From Heligmosomoides polygyrus polygyrus (Eukaryota; Nematoda; Chromadorea; Rhabditida; Heligmosomidae): a stretch of 64,000 nucleotides of DNA. Position 1 is the first letter of the stretch. Every line of letters starts with the position of its first letter. The position numbers were made by a program, and so were the translations under genes. A model generated the notes under the pieces. That model ran no database searches and was not told the DNA's origin. It saw only the letters and a program-made list of their open reading frames with translations. The stretch spans positions 66,188,969 to 66,252,968 of the forward strand of contig OX377205.1 in NCBI GenBank assembly GCA_947396885.1. Direction: 5' to 3'. This document shows positions 12,906 through 26,300 of the stretch, piece by piece.

Positions 12906-14197
12906 GGAATCGGTAAGTTCTTCCATAGAAAAACCAGTTTAGAGCCCTTGAACTGCAGGAGAAGTTCATCGGCTGCTGCCATAAGTGGCATGTTAGCAAC
13001 ACTGGCAACGCATAGCTACTAAAGGCTTCTGCTCTAAAGGTCTCTCGTCGACAGTGTTGTTCACACAATAATGTTTATCCGACTGAGCGATTCTAAACGA
13101 TAATGAACCTGCTATTGTACAATTGGAGATCTCTAAAATCGGCAATTTCCTCAATTTTGAAGGCGATGAAAGTGTACGATCCCTTAAAAAATTATATCGC
13201 TGTGATCGTGAAGAACAAGAGAATGCAGAGATCTCTTTGCCATCATCAGCAAGTTGCTGATGGGCCAACTTTCATATTCTTTTCCAATTTAAGTCTCACA
13301 CCCTGTGAGTGTAATTATCGCCCATGAAGGAAGGGGTGCGCCACATCGAAAAAGGATATACATATGTAGGCCTGCTGGTGTGGTCCTTGACGACATATTT
13401 TTGGTTTGGAGCCGAAGCAATTTAAAAGGAATCTGCACCTGGCAGACTATTAGCTGATAGCGTGATTTCTGAAAGATTAAATCGACTTTTAGAAGTTCTG
13501 CATCTCGAGGAGTGCATGAAAGCGGGAAGGGGGAAGAGACGGGCAGGCCGTTCACGACCTGATACAAATTCCAATGTAAGGATAGGCGGTTCATAGCCTG
13601 ATGAAGCCTCAACGTAAGCATCATGTCGCATATAGTAAAGTCAGGCTAATTAAACGAGCTGCCAGCACGCAAGACCGAAATACGAAGTATGCAGAACAAA
13701 GTTTATAGAAGATCGATTAGAAGGTGCCGTATCGTGTGCCATCTGATAGTGGTCCTTGAATGAGGTTGCTTGAGAAAGGTCCCATAATGGATACGACCGG
13801 CAGTCAAAAAGTTGTTGTCCAGAAATTCGTAGTTGAAAATTTCGAAATTTCGCTGGTTGTTATCACACGACGCTGTCGGAAGCTAAATATTAGAGACCTA
13901 CCATTGTAAAGGGGAACCCACATTTTAAAAATCAAACAAGCAAAACTGCCTGTGTAGGAGCAGCTGTACTAGAGCTTCAACAAAGCCGCTTAAACTAAAA
14001 AAATCGTTTACAAGACATTGTCACCTGCTCTTTTTCTTTTATATAGGGTGATTTTTTGGCCGTAAAATTGTTCAGGTAAGGGTCGTCTCGCATTCGGTGG
14101 TTATACGTCTTCGTAACAAGGCACATTAGTGCCCAGATACATCATAAGTGGCCTAGCTCAGTTCACCACAGGGGTTGGTTGACTACATACATTATCA
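12906..14197. other. Unassigned stretch
   Basis: No gene recognised. Frames of up to 111 codons (13289-13624, minus) lack any family motif. Confidence 0.5.
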
Positions 14198-14300
14198 ACA
14201 TAGGCCGCTTTGGAACGGTCCAAAGCGGCCTTTTTGAATAACTTCGTTAGAAATTTAATATTCCTGAAAGAAGCAACATAGCTGAGCTCAGCAGCTGGAG
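14198..14300 (+). mobile_element. Solitary foldback-element terminus
   Basis: A hairpin at 14202-14231 (AGGCCGCTTTGGA, loop ACGG, perfect complement) is followed by a T-run, AATAACTTC and then TGAGCTCAGC. The same order occurs at the left end of the foldback element at 49026 and, inverted, at its right end near 52777. Confidence 0.65.
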
Positions 14301-15224
14301 CTCTTCCATTGGTTTACAAAGTGCAAATACTCGATGAACTTCTTCCTCATCGATTTTTTGCTGATCCCTCTAATCGCAGCTGGTCCCTCGTCGTTTGCCT
14401 TCCTTCCCACGCGAATGATGGCCGATTTCTGATTTCCAACTTAATTTTTATCAACATATTTCAACCAATAACGCTCAGTTTTTGATAAAAGATAGTCTGT
14501 TTCCTGTTCTTAAAAATATCGTATGTAATAATACAAGCCACGCCGTCACTACTACATAAAAATATTCGTGCCATCTATGAGCAAAACGTCATTAATTATC
14601 AAGCAACTCAATATCATGAATGGAGCACTCGCGGTTTCTTGCCTTTATTGATGCGAACTACAAATATAATTCCTACTTATTGGGACGGGACACTAACTGT
14701 GAGGAAAATCCCGTGACCGTGAATTATTTGAGAACCAGTCATTGCAGTCTTGTCACCGAACTCTTCTTAGTTCAAGGTTCTCGTCGACTGCATATGAGTG
14801 GTTTCGGGGCGGTGACTTGGGAAGGCACATGCACCTGATTGATTTCTGCGGCAACTTCTTATGTAAACGCCTGGAATGAAATATAGAGCAATTTCCCGCA
14901 TCCAGCAGCCGCACGCAGTCTCTAAAATGTTAAACTGTGCATTCGCCGGATGTTTGAAACGATTTCCCTCTTTTTCCGCTCTGGACCTTATCGCTTATCC
15001 ATTGTTGAAGTATGAAGTCCAATGTACCTTGCCTTTGAAGTTATGATCGCGTTTCGAGATTGGTGCTCTGTAGAATACGTCGTCTATTCTACAAAGCGAC
15101 TAATTAACGCCGAATTTAATGCTTTCAAAAAAAAGAAGCTTCGGTTGATGCTGTTCAATTTGGCATGTTTGGAAAGCCGCCGAAGTTCAACATATTAGAA
15201 GCGGTTTTATGAGGAGGACCATAC
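14301..15224. other. Unassigned stretch
   Basis: No feature recognised. Confidence 0.5.
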
Positions 15225-15490
15225 CGTCGAGACTAGACATGGGATCCGAATCATGCATTTTCGGATATCCGGCCGGATTTATCCGGTTTCGGATTATCCG
15301 AAATCCGGCTCGGTCGGAAATTCCCCTCATCTGAATCATCCGAAGATCCGGGGTTTCTTAAATTGTCCTCATCTGAATCATCCGAAGATCCGGAGTTTCT
15401 AAAATTGCCCTCATCTGAATCATCCGAAGATCCGGGGTTCTGAAAAATGCAATGATTCGGATAAAATCGGATAAAAATCGGATAACAGGA
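15225..15490 (+). repeat. ATCCG-rich tandem array, copy 1
   Basis: Starts with GACTAGACATGGGATCCGAA, then clustered CCGGAT/ATCCGG words, then three units of about 48 bases built on CATCTGAATCATCCGAAGAT. Translating the minus strand gives a serine/aspartate repeat, which I take as an artefact of the DNA repeat. Same orientation as the array at 17585-17850. Confidence 0.85.
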
Positions 15491-15664
15491 GGTTAGCGCG
15501 CCTTGCTGGCAAACTCTGCGCCATTGACAACCTGACTTTTTCGGGCAAATTTGCAATCATTTGGCGGCAATTCTCTCACAAGGGAAGGTCTGATAGCGTA
15601 TATCTGAATGAGGAGAGGGAGTCATCCTACTAAATAGGAATAATCGCCATCTCTCAGTTAGCAT

Positions 15665-15872
15665 AAAATGTGTTTCATTTTTGCCAATTCGTTAAACCCA
15701 AGAAGTGGGGGTTCTTGAAGTCACAATTGGACGGCGCATCACGAATTTGGGTTCTTGTACGACCGCGATGCCTCTGCCGGCAAGAGGCTCGGAGCGCAAT
15801 GGGTGGTGACGATGCCTTATGGGAGGAACGTCGGGGTTCGATCCTCATGCGCTGCTGCATTCCTGCTTTTTA
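15665..15872 (-). repeat. Arm of a 208-base inverted pair
   Basis: Diverged reverse complement of 16893-17100. Shared words on the plus strand of this arm include AAAATGTGTTTC and CCGGCAAGAG. It contains GGTTCGATCC (15834-15843), a perfect polymerase III box B-like word, without a convincing tRNA fold. Confidence 0.55.
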
Positions 15873-16892
15873 AATGATTTGTTGAGATTTGAGGGATTCT
15901 GACGTCTATACCATTTTCAGATGTTTTCTGCTCACTTTCCAGCTGCATGCTGTGGTACTCAACAGGATGATGTATAAATATTCAACACCAGTGATATACA
16001 GGTACAACGTGCATAAAGCAGCACTGGACACAATGGGCAGGGTATAAATGCTGCAGGCTCCCCTCAGTCTGTTTCTATACATCGGCCAATGACCTCGGGT
16101 AAAGCAATCCTGCTCGGATTTTCAAAGGAGACCATGATGTGACGTCACATGTGGTTAAAACGAGAAAGTCTGTGGATCCCGGAATTTGACCTAAACGGCA
16201 TCAGTACACTCTTTCTCTCAACTTTACCTGTCATCTGGAAATTAGAGATCTGCTGGAGGTTATCTAAAACCTAACACCAACAAAGTCGCCGATGCTCGAG
16301 TGGTGATCCACTTGCTCACGCTGAAGTGTGGTCCATCTTTAGATAAGCAGCCTTCATGGGAGTGACACCAACCTGACCGAACGGATGGCTAGCATACCCA
16401 AGGACTTCGAAGCACGTCAACTTGAAGTTAATGAAGATGCACGGCTGGAAGTGGTGGAAAACCAAAAGAAGGTTGGGGTCAGCAAAATGAACTGATAGAC
16501 GTGGAAAGGCTGGCAAACAGTGGGCATATGATAACGTTTTCGGCTGGAACTCTTCTTTCAGAGGAAAGGGAACGTCTTCAAGTGGATTTCGCCTATGGAG
16601 CCGATCTCATTTGTCCATATATGGAACTGTGAGGAGCCAGTAGCCTTTATGCGCTGCTCGTATTGTGACCAGTGCTTATGTTCCATGCACTTTGTGTCTG
16701 TGTATCACTGATGTTAAACGTTCATACATCGTTATGTTGAACAGCTTGCCAATTGAGTTTTGGTTAAAACACCGGTCAGTAACAAACAAGTGGCAACAAA
16801 GTTGCTCTCACGGCATACATCTGGAAACACTGTACAGCAAACATCTAAAATGGTGCAGATGTCAGAATCGCTCAAATCAAACAATAAGTTGA

Positions 16893-17100
16893 AATGCAAA
16901 GATGCAGCAGCGCAGAAAAGTCGAACCCTCTACCTCCCTCTCATGGAGCAACGTCGCTATCCACTGAGCCGCTTCCCGCCGGCGGCATTGCGGGCGTACA
17001 AGACTCCCGAACTCGTGAGGCGCCAATTCCACCGCAATTTCAAAGATCCTCTACTCCTCGGGCTTATCGATTTGGCGAAAAAAGAAACACATTTTTATAC
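16893..17100 (+). repeat. Partner arm of the inverted pair
   Basis: Matches the complement of 15665-15872. Both arms lie between the two ATCCG-rich arrays, so 15225-17850 may be a single composite repeat element. The frame through this arm (16760-17107) is not supported by any motif. Confidence 0.5.
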
Positions 17101-17584
17101 TAATTGAGGAGTGCCGATTATTCCTTTATATCGTGGGATGACTCGCGCTCTCCGTTCAGACATACGCTTCAGACCCTTCCCTTTTCAGAGCACGAGAAAT
17201 TTCTTGCGGGGCGTTTCGGAATCGTTTCATCATTGTCCTTTACAAGACTTCGCTGTGCATTACCAACTCACTGTTGAGTTGGTATTGGCTCTTTGGGGTC
17301 CTAAAGCTGTTCTTTGTTTGTTCTGGAAGCGCAACATAGCTCTGCGGAGGGCTCCCCTCGTAAGGCAGCCAAATACGACATCTTTTACGTAGCGCTGGTG
17401 TGTTCCACTCCATTGGTGAAATAAGCTAGGCCAGATATAATGTAACTGGGCATTCATGTGCCTTGCAACCAGAGCATATAAACACTTAATTCAAGGTGAG
17501 GCGCTCCAAGCTGCTTTGCGCGCTCGTGACTTCAATTGGTGAAGGAAATAAACGCAGTGTTACTGATGTGTTCCGTTTTTAAGA

Positions 17585-17850
17585 GGTTGTGTACCCCTAT
17601 TATATCACTTATCCGGTTGTATCCGAATCGGATATCCGAAATCCGGCTCGCCCGAAAATGGCGTTATCTGAATCATCCGAAGATCCGGAGTTTCTAAAAT
17701 TGCCCTCATCTGAATCATCCAAAGATCCGGGGTTTTCGAAATTGCGTTCATCTGAATCATCCGAAGATCCGGGGTTTGAAAAAATGGCCTATCCGAATCA
17801 TCCGATTATCCGGAAAATCGGTGTCGGATCCAATGTCTAGTCGAGACAAC
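17585..17850 (+). repeat. ATCCG-rich tandem array, copy 2
   Basis: Three units of about 48 bases with CATCTGAATCATCC(G/A)AAGAT, preceded by GGATATCCGAAATCCGGCTC as in copy 1. It ends with GTCGGATCCAATGTCTAGTC, the reverse complement (with differences) of the start of copy 1. Confidence 0.85.
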
Positions 17851-20329
17851 TGCTATGCTTTTCCGAATTATGTACAATACATAGTTCATAGCAGGCCTCT
17901 TTTGCGTCCGTTCTTCTTGAGACAGCAGGAGCTGATTTATAGGCTGCACGCGTATAAGGAACATTTAGTTTCCGTTAGATTTCCTAGGCTAAGCCAGAGG
18001 ACGTTCAAAACGGCTTCACAAGAAAACTGTGGACGAAGGTGCATGGCTACGATTACACCACGGGCCAGATTCATAAATGCTGTTTGTTAACCGTACTTAA
18101 ATTGTTTATCTGCGTGGTTCTCTACATACACATACAAAATAAATTAATAAATAAATTCCCAATTGAAACATTATTCGTGGTGGAGCGAAAATATTTTTTT
18201 CTGGAAATTCGGAATCTCTTGAAGATCAGTGTCTTCCGAATATGACTACCTGCTCTGTTAACCTACTCAGGACATCATTTGGTGGAAGGACAAAATTTTG
18301 GCCAAGTTTTGGAGAAGTCTAGCGATTCCAAAATATTCTGGAAGGCTCAGCCGCAGTGCGCTCTGTCGCATACAATACACTCTAAAATCTAGAAATGCAA
18401 TAACTCGATCTTCTGTTGATCCCGAAATAAACGAGAATGTCAAAAAATGGTGAAAATGATGCAAAAATTGGTCAACCTTCACCAATCATTCTTGAACCAA
18501 AGAGCTACACCTTTTCAAGGTTTGTGTGTGCTCGTCAGCGGTCGGCTGCACATTAAGGATAAGTCGAAAGTTGAAAGTATCGCAGTATCGCATACAGATG
18601 CACACTTGTTCCCGAAACGACGTCTTCTGCACATTTCTGTCTCGCGAGGTGTGGCAGAAGTGTTTCGTAACGGCTTCTTCTTCAGTCGATGGACGTGGGT
18701 GTCACTGTTTGAATATTCGATGTGGCGGCCACCAAAGTGACGCCTAAGCACAAACCGCTCTGCGTTATGGCATTGGATCTAGTCCTGCATCCAGAAACAC
18801 TCGTTGCCATGATTTGCTCCGCTTGTCCTCTCATCAAAACTGTAAAGCAATTGCTAAATAGTATTCGTCGCTGCTTCAAAATAACCTATCAAAGGTGATG
18901 CTGTAGAGGTATGTAGTCTGCCATGGAATTTTTACTAATGCTACTACGCTTCTGAGAAAAAATGTTTGTCCCTAGCCAAGTGGAGAGCCGACGCAATTAG
19001 TTTCATCTGCGACATCATTTGCTTAGCCGTAGGTTCATTATGAATTCATTGATAATAAGTTTGCAACTTTTCTCGATCCACAAGCGCGGTTCTGCGGTAC
19101 ACTTTCGGGTACCTCAAGATTTCGGAGCATTCTTAGCCTCTTAACATCAAAATTTTGCGTTTTCCACTCCTAGAATTATCGTTAACGAACCACTGTTTTG
19201 AACTCTTTACTGTTTGAATGTTGTGAAGATAGAGTTCACAAAGGTATGAAAATAGGAAAAATGAGGCCTTTTCCAAGCGTAAAAAGTGGCAAAAACCTGG
19301 GTTTACAGGAGTTGGACTGATGCGGGAAAGCTGCTCAGCCAATTATAGTGTCCAACAAGCATCTCCATAGTCATCCAGCTCCCTCAGACACGTGAGAGCT
19401 TCTGCTCATGAGTTTCAAGACGTCAAATATTTTTTTCAAAATCACTCTTCACTTTCTCACTTCTGACGGCTGTTGAGTGTTGTTCTACACTTATTCGAGG
19501 TGTCTTCATTTCAATACGCCTCCATGAATGCTGTAGGAGAGCTATTATATATCTTACAACTCAGGATCTTTTGTGCCCTCGAATCGTTATCATCTTCGGT
19601 GTAGTAGTTCACTTAGTGCATAATGTTTGCTTGCTTCTTCAGACGAGTTTAAAAAGCGCTTTTCAAAATTTCTACTGCAACGCTGGGATACCGTTTTAGC
19701 GGTGTTTTACCGGATCAACCAGCTCTACTAGTCTTTACTCGCGAAATGTTTCGCTCTGACGGATCTTTAAAGTACCGGCGAAGTAAAATGTCTTGGAACT
19801 AATGACAATTTGTGGACTGAGAATTCTCGTTAATGCCACTGCTGGAACGGTTGTGTGGTCAACGTTTGGCGACACTCTTCAAAACGAGCTTGACGCTTTT
19901 GAAATGAAATTGAATTGAAAAAGTCACTAGCACAAGAGAAATTGAACGTCTTCCGAATCAAAGCGAGCGACTCTTAGATTAGGTTAAAGACTCACCGAAA
20001 AGGTTGGAAGAAATTTTGCTCGATAACGATTTAGTAGGACTTTCTCCAAATTTTTTAAATTCTCATGCCCTTAAAGTGAGCACTCTTTGAAATTTTATGA
20101 AGAAAAATTAAGGAAATTAAAGAAGAGAGCTTATTTTAATGTGCAGGTAGGATGCTACTCTATTCTTTAGTTTGTTAAAATAAGAGATCGCTCCACGCAC
20201 CCGTCTAGCTCGTTATGATTTTCGTTTGATTAGAATTGTGAATACTGCTCACTTGAGGCAACAAAGCAATGAAATGTGTGTTTTCTGCAGTTGTTTTCAG
20301 TAACAAGTGTGTAACTCGAGTCTCAGAGA
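17851..20329. other. Unassigned stretch
   Basis: No gene or repeat recognised; longest frame 104 codons without motifs. Confidence 0.5.
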
Positions 20330-20965
20330 ACATTTCTTTCACCAATTCTGCTCAATATCTATACAAATGAGTTAGCAGAGGTAATACAAAATGGAGTTTC
20401 TATAAAGATGTATGCAGATGATGTAAAGATATATCATGTAATTAATGAACCAGATGATTCTTCTGGGCTGCAAAGGGCAATTGATTCTCTAGTAAGCTGG
20501 ACTAGAGAATGGCAGTTGCGTTTGTCTAAACAGAAGACAACATTTATGCAAATAAAGACAGTGTCACCAATCCAGGCTCGCTCGTACGACGTGGTGTTGT
20601 TCTTTTATCTGCTAGTTCCGTTAATGATCCTGGCTTCCGTAACAACAGTGATCTGGATTTTTCTGAGCATGTCAGAGGACGATGTAAGCAGGCAACTATG
20701 CGCACGTATCATATTCTTAAAGGACTGCACAGAAAAAATAAAGATATTCTACTTCGGGCTTATAAAACTTGCTACGCCTATTGTACAAACTCCCAGCACG
20801 TACTGGCGCTTGGGAGCTTGAACGAGTTCCAGACGCTGTTCTAAGAAACAGGCTTCTTCAACTTCCGTCCCTTGCTTCTCGACTTAAAGTCGCTGATGCT
20901 TGCAAGGGTCATAAGGCAGTGCATTTTAGGTGCTGCACTATTTTAGGTGCAGAGGAGCTATTTTA
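20330..20965 (+). pseudogene. CR1/Jockey-like RT fragment
   Basis: C-terminal half of another non-LTR RT, distinct from the RTE copies. NIYTNELAEVIQNG and KMYADDVKIYH carry the catalytic YADD, followed by SLVSWTREWQLRLSKQKTTF (palm/thumb). A frameshift near 20590 moves the rest into another frame: DLDFSEHVRGRCKQATMRTY, then ILKGLHRKNKDILLRAYKT. Fingers, endonuclease and 3' end are missing, so it is a dead fragment. Confidence 0.75.
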
Positions 20966-22020
20966 ACCACCGCCACTGATTAGCACGCAAGCGAAATTTT
21001 TGCATGATAATCAGTGAGAACTGTGACGTATTGGACGAATGCATGGAGCAAGGTTTTAGTTTTCTTCTTCTTTTCTTAAGGAATTGTTGCCTTCTTTAGC
21101 TTTAAAATAAGCCACAAACCATTATTTCTCCAAATAGATATAATTTCATAAAGTTTCAAACTATGGGTTGACTTTTTCGAGATAGGTGAATAAAAAAACT
21201 TCACTGAAATGCAATCCAATGTTCTCTTGAACAAAAAATGTTTCAGATTTTTTGAGAGTGGTTGGTTTTATCTTAGAGACGCCCGTTACATTTGGAAATG
21301 TCCAGTTTGTATCAAAAGGCGTCAAGCTTGCTCAAAAAAGCCTAGTTTGTCGTGAAAATGATATGGATTCGTCGACAAACGGCAAATATACCAACAGTCG
21401 CCGGAAAATGAGAGCTATGAGGAAAAACTGTCGCCTTCCATAGTATCAAATAAGTGGAGGTCCGCCAATAATGCAGCTAACCTCTATGAATGCTTGTCCT
21501 AAAAACTTACCCAATTAAAATTTACGTGAAGGAAACGTTGTTTTTTTGGCAAATACAACACTGTGCATAAATTCCTCTAAAGATATAAGACGATGAATCC
21601 AGTAAATCGTTATTCTTTTCACCGGTTGTTATTGCTGTTGTTTAGGGGACATCCGAAGTCCACGTAGGACGAGAGCTGACAACCTTGCAGTTGAATTCCT
21701 TTTCCATTACAGAAGAGCTTCTTTACTGCGTCTTGTTTCAGTTGACTCAGTTGATTTGCTTACATTTCGAGAATCGCTTTTGCAGCAACAGCAGAACTAG
21801 GAAGGTAGACGGTATCGCCCGCAAAACGAAGATTGGAGAGAGTACTTTTCACCCATGGCTTTTTCGCCCAAGAAAAGCAATTCGTAACGAGATAGTGAAG
21901 ATGCTATGAAACGCATAGGAAGGAAAGAGCGATGAATCACACAGCTATCTATAGTACAGTCTGTTTTGCCCTGTTGTTGAAGAAAAATTGCAAAAGTAAG
22001 CTGTCATGTCAATTTTTTTG
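20966..22020. other. Unassigned stretch
   Basis: No feature recognised. Confidence 0.5.
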
Positions 22021-22205
22021 AGCTCAAAACTTTAGCGACAAGCGGGACTCGAACCCGCACTTCCATCTAACCGGGGGGTGGGGGATGCTCTACGCCATTA
22101 CACCACCGGGACCGTTTCATCAAACGCAGCATCCACACCTCGTGGGACCGATCAACACTCACCCGTACATCGGGATGAGCCGGCCGCTGATGTCAGCATG
22201 AAACC
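22021..22205 (-). mobile_element. SINE B, tRNA-Gly-like
   Basis: The tRNA-like unit (22112-22035, minus) has GGTGGTGTAATGGCGTAGAG as D-arm/box A and GCGGGTTCGAGTCCCGC as a perfect T arm. Upstream (22113-22200) is the leader also found at 56040-56143 and 63780-63875, with the hairpin CTCATCCCG..CGGGTGAG. The GGTGGTGTAATGG word is typical of tRNA-Gly. The anticodon region is replaced by a C/G-rich run, so a functional tRNA is unlikely. Confidence 0.75.
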
Positions 22206-23133
22206 AGTTAAGCACATCGTTATGACAGCTTTCAACCTCGATACCAGCCACTTGAGGCTTAAGGAAACTGATTTGACTCCAAAAATAGTTTTTCAATAGT
22301 AAGCTTAGAGGCGATATCGTGACCAGTGAAGCTCTACGAACGTGCTGAAACACTGATGATGATGGCCAGCGAAAGCAGGTAGACGTGGAGTATGTACCGT
22401 TCTTCAAAAGCCTTCTTTACCCTCTGCTCGGTTCATTGGAAATACAATACGTACCGCCAAACAGCAAGAGGACGGCGATGTGGCAAAACACATTCTCCAT
22501 TTATCAGCCACCCAAAACGCGAGCAATCTCATCGCTCTCGCGGAAAATGGAGGGAAAAATGCATTGGTAATGGGAATGTACTCGTTTGCGTTGTGCATTG
22601 TTGCTCCCCGTTCGCGAACAAACACACAAAGCCTAGTGGACCTCGTTGGTCCCAATTACGCCGCTGATGCCGCAACACCGTGCATTTTGGGCGGAAATCG
22701 CTTCCGGAGCCGGCAGCTCCTTCCATATCACCTAGTGGAGTTCCCTAGGTACTTGACGATTAGCGGTCTGTTAAGGAGTAAGCTGTTCAGCCTCCTTCGT
22801 TGTAAGCGTTAAGCGTTGCACTCTCCGTTGGCTGTGTTCTGCCTAGGGGCAAGCTTGATTTTTGGGACTCGAACAGGCTGTCGTGAAAGTGACTTGATTT
22901 TTTATAGGAGGGGTCGTAGTGGGTGTCTTTGCTTTGGGAGAGATTTTCTCGTCAATTTTCCAGCGTTTGAGGCGATTTTCGGATCCCTTAAAAGTTATTC
23001 TTCCAACATATTCGAGTAATATGAAGAAACAAGAAACTAAGCTCTATGGTTCGCTTCGCCACCTTTCTTCAGGATAACCTTATTAATTATAACACTCCCA
23101 AGGTTTGGCTTCGGCAAGCAGATGGACGTACAG
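22206..23133. other. Unassigned stretch
   Basis: Many overlapping frames of 60-110 codons on both strands at 22385-22812, none with a motif. No feature recognised. Confidence 0.45.
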
Positions 23134-23135
23134 TA

Positions 23136-23365
23136 CCGGGCGCGTCTTTTGAGTAGACGCTGCAAAACCCGCGAATTTGCGGTTTCTGTGTCTTTCTATA
23201 TAACTCGCCTAAAGGTCATCTATTTGAATAACCAGGAGCATACCTGAGCTCAGGAGCGCGAGCTCTTTTGGTGTACATAATTCACATGGAGCCGTGAAAA
23301 CGTTCGAAATTGTGAACTTGCACTCCATTGCCAAGGGCGACCGTGGACGAGTTGTCCGTCACAAA
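23136..23365 (-). mobile_element. DNA-transposon end fragment
   Basis: Diverged reverse complement of 57241-57525. The tip at 23134 reads TACCGGGCGCGTCTTTTGA, and the complementary tip occurs at 57510-57527. Further shared words are TGAGCTCAGG and CATTGCCAAGGGCGACC against GGCCGACTTTCTCAATG. The other end of the element was not found. Confidence 0.6.
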
Positions 23366-26300
23366 ACGACGCACACACTCAAAAAAATTTGGAGAAAAGT
23401 CGTCAATAGGAAACTTGCCAAATTAGGCACTGCGGCAGAGGCAGGGTCAAACGCAGAATTCGAATTCTGTCGAAAATATACGATGCTTCCCCCCCCCCTA
23501 CGAAACAGATGTGGTATGATCTCACCCTTGTCCGCACTTCTGTACTGTTCCCATCCGTTTTGATTTTCCAGCTTTTCAGACGGTTTTTTCCACCTCCTAA
23601 TAGGTTGTTCTTCCAGGTCTGTTTCGACAACCTGTGGAAGTTAGCGTCCTGCTACGAACGTCTGCCCACTGGTCTTTTGGGTCTCTATCCTTTATCATTG
23701 TTTGCTCAGTCTATTGCAGTCTACCCCTTTCTGCGTCTTTACCATAGCGCAGTACTCGGCAGCGCTGAAAATGAAATGCTGGCTGTTGTCCTGCATTGAG
23801 TCCTTGAGTAGAGGCCTTGAGCATTTATTGAGCGGGGAATTATTGGAGACCTTCTACATCTGAACTAAGCCTGCTCTCTTCGACCTCCTATAGGTTTGTG
23901 TGCACAGACCCTACAGATTACTCCAGATGTGCTGTCGATCCGAAAACCTTGGAAGTATAGGAATAGTGCTTGGGTCAGAAACGAACAGCTAAAGGCATGC
24001 TTTGTCGCTAGGCCCTCAGAAAAATGAAGTCCACGGGGGAGGGGGGACGGAGTGGAGCTTCACTTCTATTAAGGCTCTCTATTTGAAAAACGAAAACAGC
24101 CGGTCCATTTAGGTTTGCAGGCTCAGCCTAGCCTAAGCTGTAGATGTCTTCCAAAATGCGACAAGGTGGTTTTAGGCTGTAGAACTCTTCTTGCACATAG
24201 ATTCGTGCAGCGACGGCTCTTTTCAGACTTAACAACACTTTTAAATTACAAAAAAACCGAACAAAATATTGCTTATCGAAGCACCACACCTGCTAAAGCA
24301 GTACTGGAGTTGACAAGTTGACTTTCTATGCTTACTCACAGACACAGCCTTCTGCCAAATAGACTTTGTCATATATACAAGTATCGGAAAATACTCAAAG
24401 CCTTCGTCTTCAGGGTCTTCAGGGTGTATACGACCACATATTGTTCATGAATAGATGCTGGCGGAAGACTTATATGTAGCTGCAGTGAATCTGTCAGAAA
24501 CGAAGGGCGGTCAGATCTTGTTTTCGCGTTCGCATCAACAGTGTTGCTTCATACGCATTCAGAGTGGCTGAGGGCTGGCTTCTCGGATTTTCTTTTCGAT
24601 GTCCGCCGTACTGGACCTCGCTACTCCTCTAGAGACCTTACGAAGTAGGCCTCACCCTGCACATCATGCCACGAACTTGCTACATAAACGTGTAGAAATT
24701 TGTTGAACGCAGGATTTTCGTTCTACTCGTCCACCCCTGGGTAGGTTTCCTTCATTGTCTAGCCGGTTAGATTAGGAGAACGTTTAGTCTTTGATCAGCA
24801 TTGCTCCGTTTCATTCACTTCTAGAGCGGCTCCGAATTCTCCTGCAAACCGTGGATGGTGAGCTCTAAAGCTGGGAATGTGAGCATGCTATTGTACGGTC
24901 TTGGAGTTTAATACACCCATTCAGTACATCACACAATGTGATTCGGAATTTGCCATCTAGTGGCGTTATGATGGAACAAAGGTTTTTGCCATTATAGCCT
25001 TTTAAATTCTATGGTTACGACTCTGCCCATAGCTAAGCTTTCTGATTAGCTAACTGCCACGCTTGAAAGTTCTCTTCGAAGGGAGACGACTGAAGGACAA
25101 ATGGAACGAATCTACAAAGTTATTTTTGACATAGGCTTATACAACGTTACATTTCTGGATCGGAACCTCCCCTCTAAATCCGAGAATAATAAACTCGCAT
25201 AAGCGATCTGCCTGAAGAAATTCAGAATGAAATATTTGAATTTCTAGAGTCACTAATAGAGTCACTGTATGATTACTTCCTTATGTGCTATCTCCAGATG
25301 ACAACTGAAGAACTAATCATATAATGGAGAGGAGGTTCTTTATTGTTCACGAAACAACTTATGTTCGCACACTACTCTCATACAGTCTCACCATCAATAT
25401 CTGTTGTTACCATGAACTTCGCCAGCAGCAGACCACAAAACACATACGCAATACCACCCCTTTCCGTGTATGTATGTATGTATGTATGTATGTAAAATCG
25501 ATGGCTTGTGACAGGTCTCTCCGTCTGATTCGTGAAAATTTTGGCATGTTCCAAACGATTCCTCTCTTGGTGCGATTTCGATGCAGTGCCTTATAATGCT
25601 TTAAAAACGAATCTAATAGAGTCGAATATTGACTCCACGACATCCCATTGAAGTAGACTTCTTAGCTCATCTCGAAAAGGAGTAGACTAGAGCGTCCTAC
25701 AGTAGAAGTTCAGGTGATATAGTCAAGTACCAAAGGTACACGTTTTTGTTCAGGCTGTTCTTCTTTGAACGGGCTAGCTTTCCGTCGTGTTGACTAGCTA
25801 TGGGGCCAATCCACTGTTCCGAGCATGATATTTTTGTGTTCGATAACAAATCTAGAGAAAAGAAATCGTGGTTTACCCACAAGGGGACGCTGTTCCATGA
25901 CATTGCTTCCTTCTAGCCTAATTATGGATTTTCACCAGCCTTTCTTTTGGGACAGAGACTACTTCAAGACCACAAGCTGGTGAGACGCAAATTAACATAG
26001 TAGTAGATGTCGCAGCCGACTACTGAACCTCTTGCGATTCTGGCGATGTTCAGATGGCTAGGCATATGAACAGGGCAGAGTCCGCGGCGCCTAGCCGAAG
26101 CTCGGCAGTGTCTGCCCCATTAAACCCGTCAGATTGTGTGTCTCGGCCAATTTGAAAAAAGCATTTGTAACATCACGAGCACCCATCTCGACCCCCAACT
26201 GTCTCTATTCGCTTCGGACTCATCTCTAGAGACAGTCTCTAGGGAGCATTCTCTTCACTAGATGCCTTCGCGCGGGCCTTGTTGCTCTCGACTTCGTGTT

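Noticed and set aside
15251..15556. 101-codon frame with SSDDSDE repeats (minus strand)
   Set aside because: It is the translation of a ~48-base DNA tandem repeat; copies at 17585 and 11625 are non-coding and out of frame.
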